Translations under genes and position numbers: made by a program
In this document: one piece after another, positions 61,863 to 64,000 of the stretch
Position numbering within the stretch: position 1 is the stretch's first letter
Layout of the letters: each line of letters begins with the position of its first letter
The notes under the pieces: generated by a model
What the model was told of the DNA's origin: nothing
Database searches by the model: none
What the model saw: only the letters and a program-made list of their open reading frames with translations
Source: an uncultured Flavobacteriales bacterium
Lineage (GTDB): Bacteria > Bacteroidota > Bacteroidia > Flavobacteriales_G > Salibacteraceae
Direction of reading: 5' to 3'
Length of the DNA stretch: 64,000 bases
Assembly: GCA_937121175.1 (NCBI GenBank)
Contig: CAKZKD010000012.1
Coordinates: forward strand, 124,001 to 188,000

Positions 61863-62147
61863 GTTTACATGTCTAACGATTTCTGTACCATATTGAACGA
61901 ATTAATTCAAGCACTTGTATTCGTCTATAAATCTGAGAGTTAGATTTTACACAAACAAAAATACATGTGTAACAATTCCCATTATGGGAAAATACATCCA
62001 AGAATTAGAAGTCTATAATCATTTGAAACTATAGATTTTAAGGCAACGACTAATTGAGGTTTCATCACATAAAACACTCAATGTACTCAAGACTATACGG
62101 TAACTTGTTATTTATCACATGATCTTGCCTACTAAGTTATGGTCGAT

Positions 62148-63713
62148 TTACTCCATCAAAATGACATGCTCCCAATCGAAACCCAAACCATTCTTTGGAG
62201 GACGAGCATCCTTTATAACCATTTTCATTTTAGGCCCATCCATCACTTCTTTTATTTCAGGTTTGTATCCAAAAGTTACAGGAACTACAAACCAATGATT
62301 TTTGTCCTGTGATAACTTAACACTCAGTTGCTTCTTTTTCTTTTTGTATTTATACTTCACTTTTACTTCCGGTACCCCGGACTGGTGCAACCACGTATCA
62401 AAAAATGAATCTAAACTGAAATGACAAACTTTTTCCATTTCTTCTTGAAACAAATCACTCGTGGCATTTCCGTACCGGTATTGCTTATAATAATTCCGAA
62501 CGCCTTCCCAGAAAATCTTGTCACCAACAATCGCTCGAAGCGTATGCAACATCCAGGCTGCTTTTTGGTAAACCATTGGACTTAATAGTCGATTTAAGTC
62601 CAAAAAATTGGTGTCAATAATTTTTGAATCGGGATATTTTTTTTGGTAGCTAAAAACACGCCGCCCTGCTGCTTCCATTCCAGCTAGAAAAGCAGAATCT
62701 CCTTTGGTTTCTTGTTTATAAACTTCGGTCAAATAGGTTGCGAATCCTTCGCTAAGCCACACGTGATGCCAATCGTCTTCCGAGGCGGAATTACCAAACC
62801 ATTGGTGTGCAATTTCGTGCGCAAACAAATATTCAGAACCCTTTTTGCCATCAATACTATTTTCGTGGTAGAAAATGCAACTGGCATTCTCCATTCCGCC
62901 GTATCGTGTTTTGGACTGAACATGCGCTAACTTATCATAAGGATATGGCGCAATTTTTTGTTCGAACCATTCTAATATTTCAATGGCTGAACAGTAATCC
63001 TGAAAGCCATTTTCTTCTTCTTGCGGATACACATACGCGTATTGAGGAATCTTGGTGGAATCTCCGCAGTTACTAATCGAAAATTTGGCGACTCCTATTA
63101 CCATAACCTTAGTAGGCAAGGCGTATTTAGAAGCGAACCACGTTGTTTTAAATCCGTTTTCTGTAGTTGTTTTTCCTGTCTGAAGTCCATTTGCGATAAC
63201 CGAATAGTGACTTGGCGCAGTAACTTTAAAATCTACCGTAGCTTTTTCGGAAGGATGGTCAATACACGGAAACCAGTGATGGGCTCGATTTGGCCAATTG
63301 TCGCCAAAAAAAGTTCGGTCTCCAAATTTGTTTTTTGATATTATCAAACCGTCCTGCGGAACACCTTCATACAAAACAGTAATCAACGCACCTTTTTCAG
63401 ACTTCATTTGGGTAGTTAATTCAATCGAAATTTGGTTGTTTTCATGTTTGTATGTCAAGGGTTGGCCATGACAAGAAACCCCCTGAACCAGCATTCCTTT
63501 TCCTTCATATTCATTGAACAAATCCAATAGCAAAGCTTTAACAGTTTCCTTAGCCTGATACTTAACATCAACCTTTCCCATAATTCGGTCTGTAGAATCA
63601 TTTAAAACCAAACTTACCGAGTAGTTGAGAACATCTACCCCTTCCTGTTTTGGATATTTATCTTGGGCAAATCCCAAAATGGGAAACAGTAGAATTGCTA
63701 TTAAAAACCGCAT
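62148..63713 (-). CDS. M1 family aminopeptidase
   Basis: GGMENASCIFYHE, HEIAHQWFGNSASEDDWHHVWLSEGFATYLTE. Confidence 0.95.
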   Translation of the reverse strand: MRFLIAILLFPILGFAQDKYPKQEGVDVLNYSVSLVLNDSTDRIMGKVDVKYQAKETVKALLLDLFNEYEGKGMLVQGVSCHGQPLTYKHENNQISIELTTQMKSEKGALITVLYEGVPQDGLIISKNKFGDRTFFGDNWPNRAHHWFPCIDHPSEKATVDFKVTAPSHYSVIANGLQTGKTTTENGFKTTWFASKYALPTKVMVIGVAKFSISNCGDSTKIPQYAYVYPQEEENGFQDYCSAIEILEWFEQKIAPYPYDKLAHVQSKTRYGGMENASCIFYHENSIDGKKGSEYLFAHEIAHQWFGNSASEDDWHHVWLSEGFATYLTEVYKQETKGDSAFLAGMEAAGRRVFSYQKKYPDSKIIDTNFLDLNRLLSPMVYQKAAWMLHTLRAIVGDKIFWEGVRNYYKQYRYGNATSDLFQEEMEKVCHFSLDSFFDTWLHQSGVPEVKVKYKYKKKKKQLSVKLSQDKNHWFVVPVTFGYKPEIKEVMDGPKMKMVIKDARPPKNGLGFDWEHVILME

Positions 63714-64000
63714 TATTGCTTTATAAATCGCTTGTAATCAATTGGTTTTGAGCTTTCAGAATTGTATCCTAAGAAAAAGTAAACTCCAGCTTTCCAGTCT
63801 TCAACTTCTAAACTAAAAGAATTTTCTTGTACCTCAATCACCTGTACTTCCTCGCCTAAGTAATTCAGAATAACGATTTCAGAAAAGTCATTTCCTGATA
63901 GTTCTACGCTAACATTATCTTTTGCAGGATTCGGAAAAAGCAGTAGTTCAGCTCTTCCATCTTGAACAGATTCATCGATAAAATCGAACAACGACTCATT
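63713..64000 (-). CDS. C-terminus of T9SS-sorted protein, truncated at window edge
   Basis: LLLFPNPAKDNVSVELSG ... GVYFFLGYNSESSKPIDYKRFIKQ; frame open to window end. Confidence 0.75.
   Translation of the reverse strand, partial: NESLFDFIDESVQDGRAELLLFPNPAKDNVSVELSGNDFSEIVILNYLGEEVQVIEVQENSFSLEVEDWKAGVYFFLGYNSESSKPIDYKRFIKQ

Noticed and set aside
1-64000. tRNA/rRNA genes, integrases or transposases
   Set aside because: None recognised when reading the intergenic regions and ORF list; a tRNAscan/Infernal run would be decisive.

Overview
AT-rich chromosomal window from a Bacteroidota (Flavobacteriia-like) bacterium, judged from several T9SS C-terminal sorting domains, the YtxJ-type protein, a sigma-70/FecR/STN cassette and TAnnTTTG-type promoters. 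Left part (about 1-17.8 kb): surface-polysaccharide locus with radical SAM/B12 enzymes, an SGNH-carbamoyltransferase-SxtJ-DUF5989 cassette (the 49-aa DUF5989 ORF is absent from the supplied ORF track), a WcaJ-like initiator, glycosyltransferases, two O-antigen-ligase-like proteins, a flippase and a Wzz-like protein. Next come rhodanese and MsrB/MsrA genes, then a compact accessory unit (DUF6414-like protein, Clp-type AAA+ ATPase, ankyrin protein), a 12-bp-periodic intergenic repeat, and a sigma/FecR/STN cassette whose output protein is a GFGN-repeat surface protein rather than a TonB receptor. At 28.9-39.6 kb is a photolyase/cryptochrome island, including one protein with apparently inverted domain order, interrupted by a 1621-aa repeat adhesin. 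The right part is mostly housekeeping (SOD, DEAD-box helicase, YtxJ, RibD, histidine kinase, YigZ, DnaA, ribosomal protein S1) followed by a cluster of T9SS proteins with a rearrangement scar and an M1 peptidase. The best candidates for an undescribed system are the DUF6414-like/AAA+ pair and the non-receptor sigma/FecR/STN cassette. All family names come from motif recognition; no database search was run.
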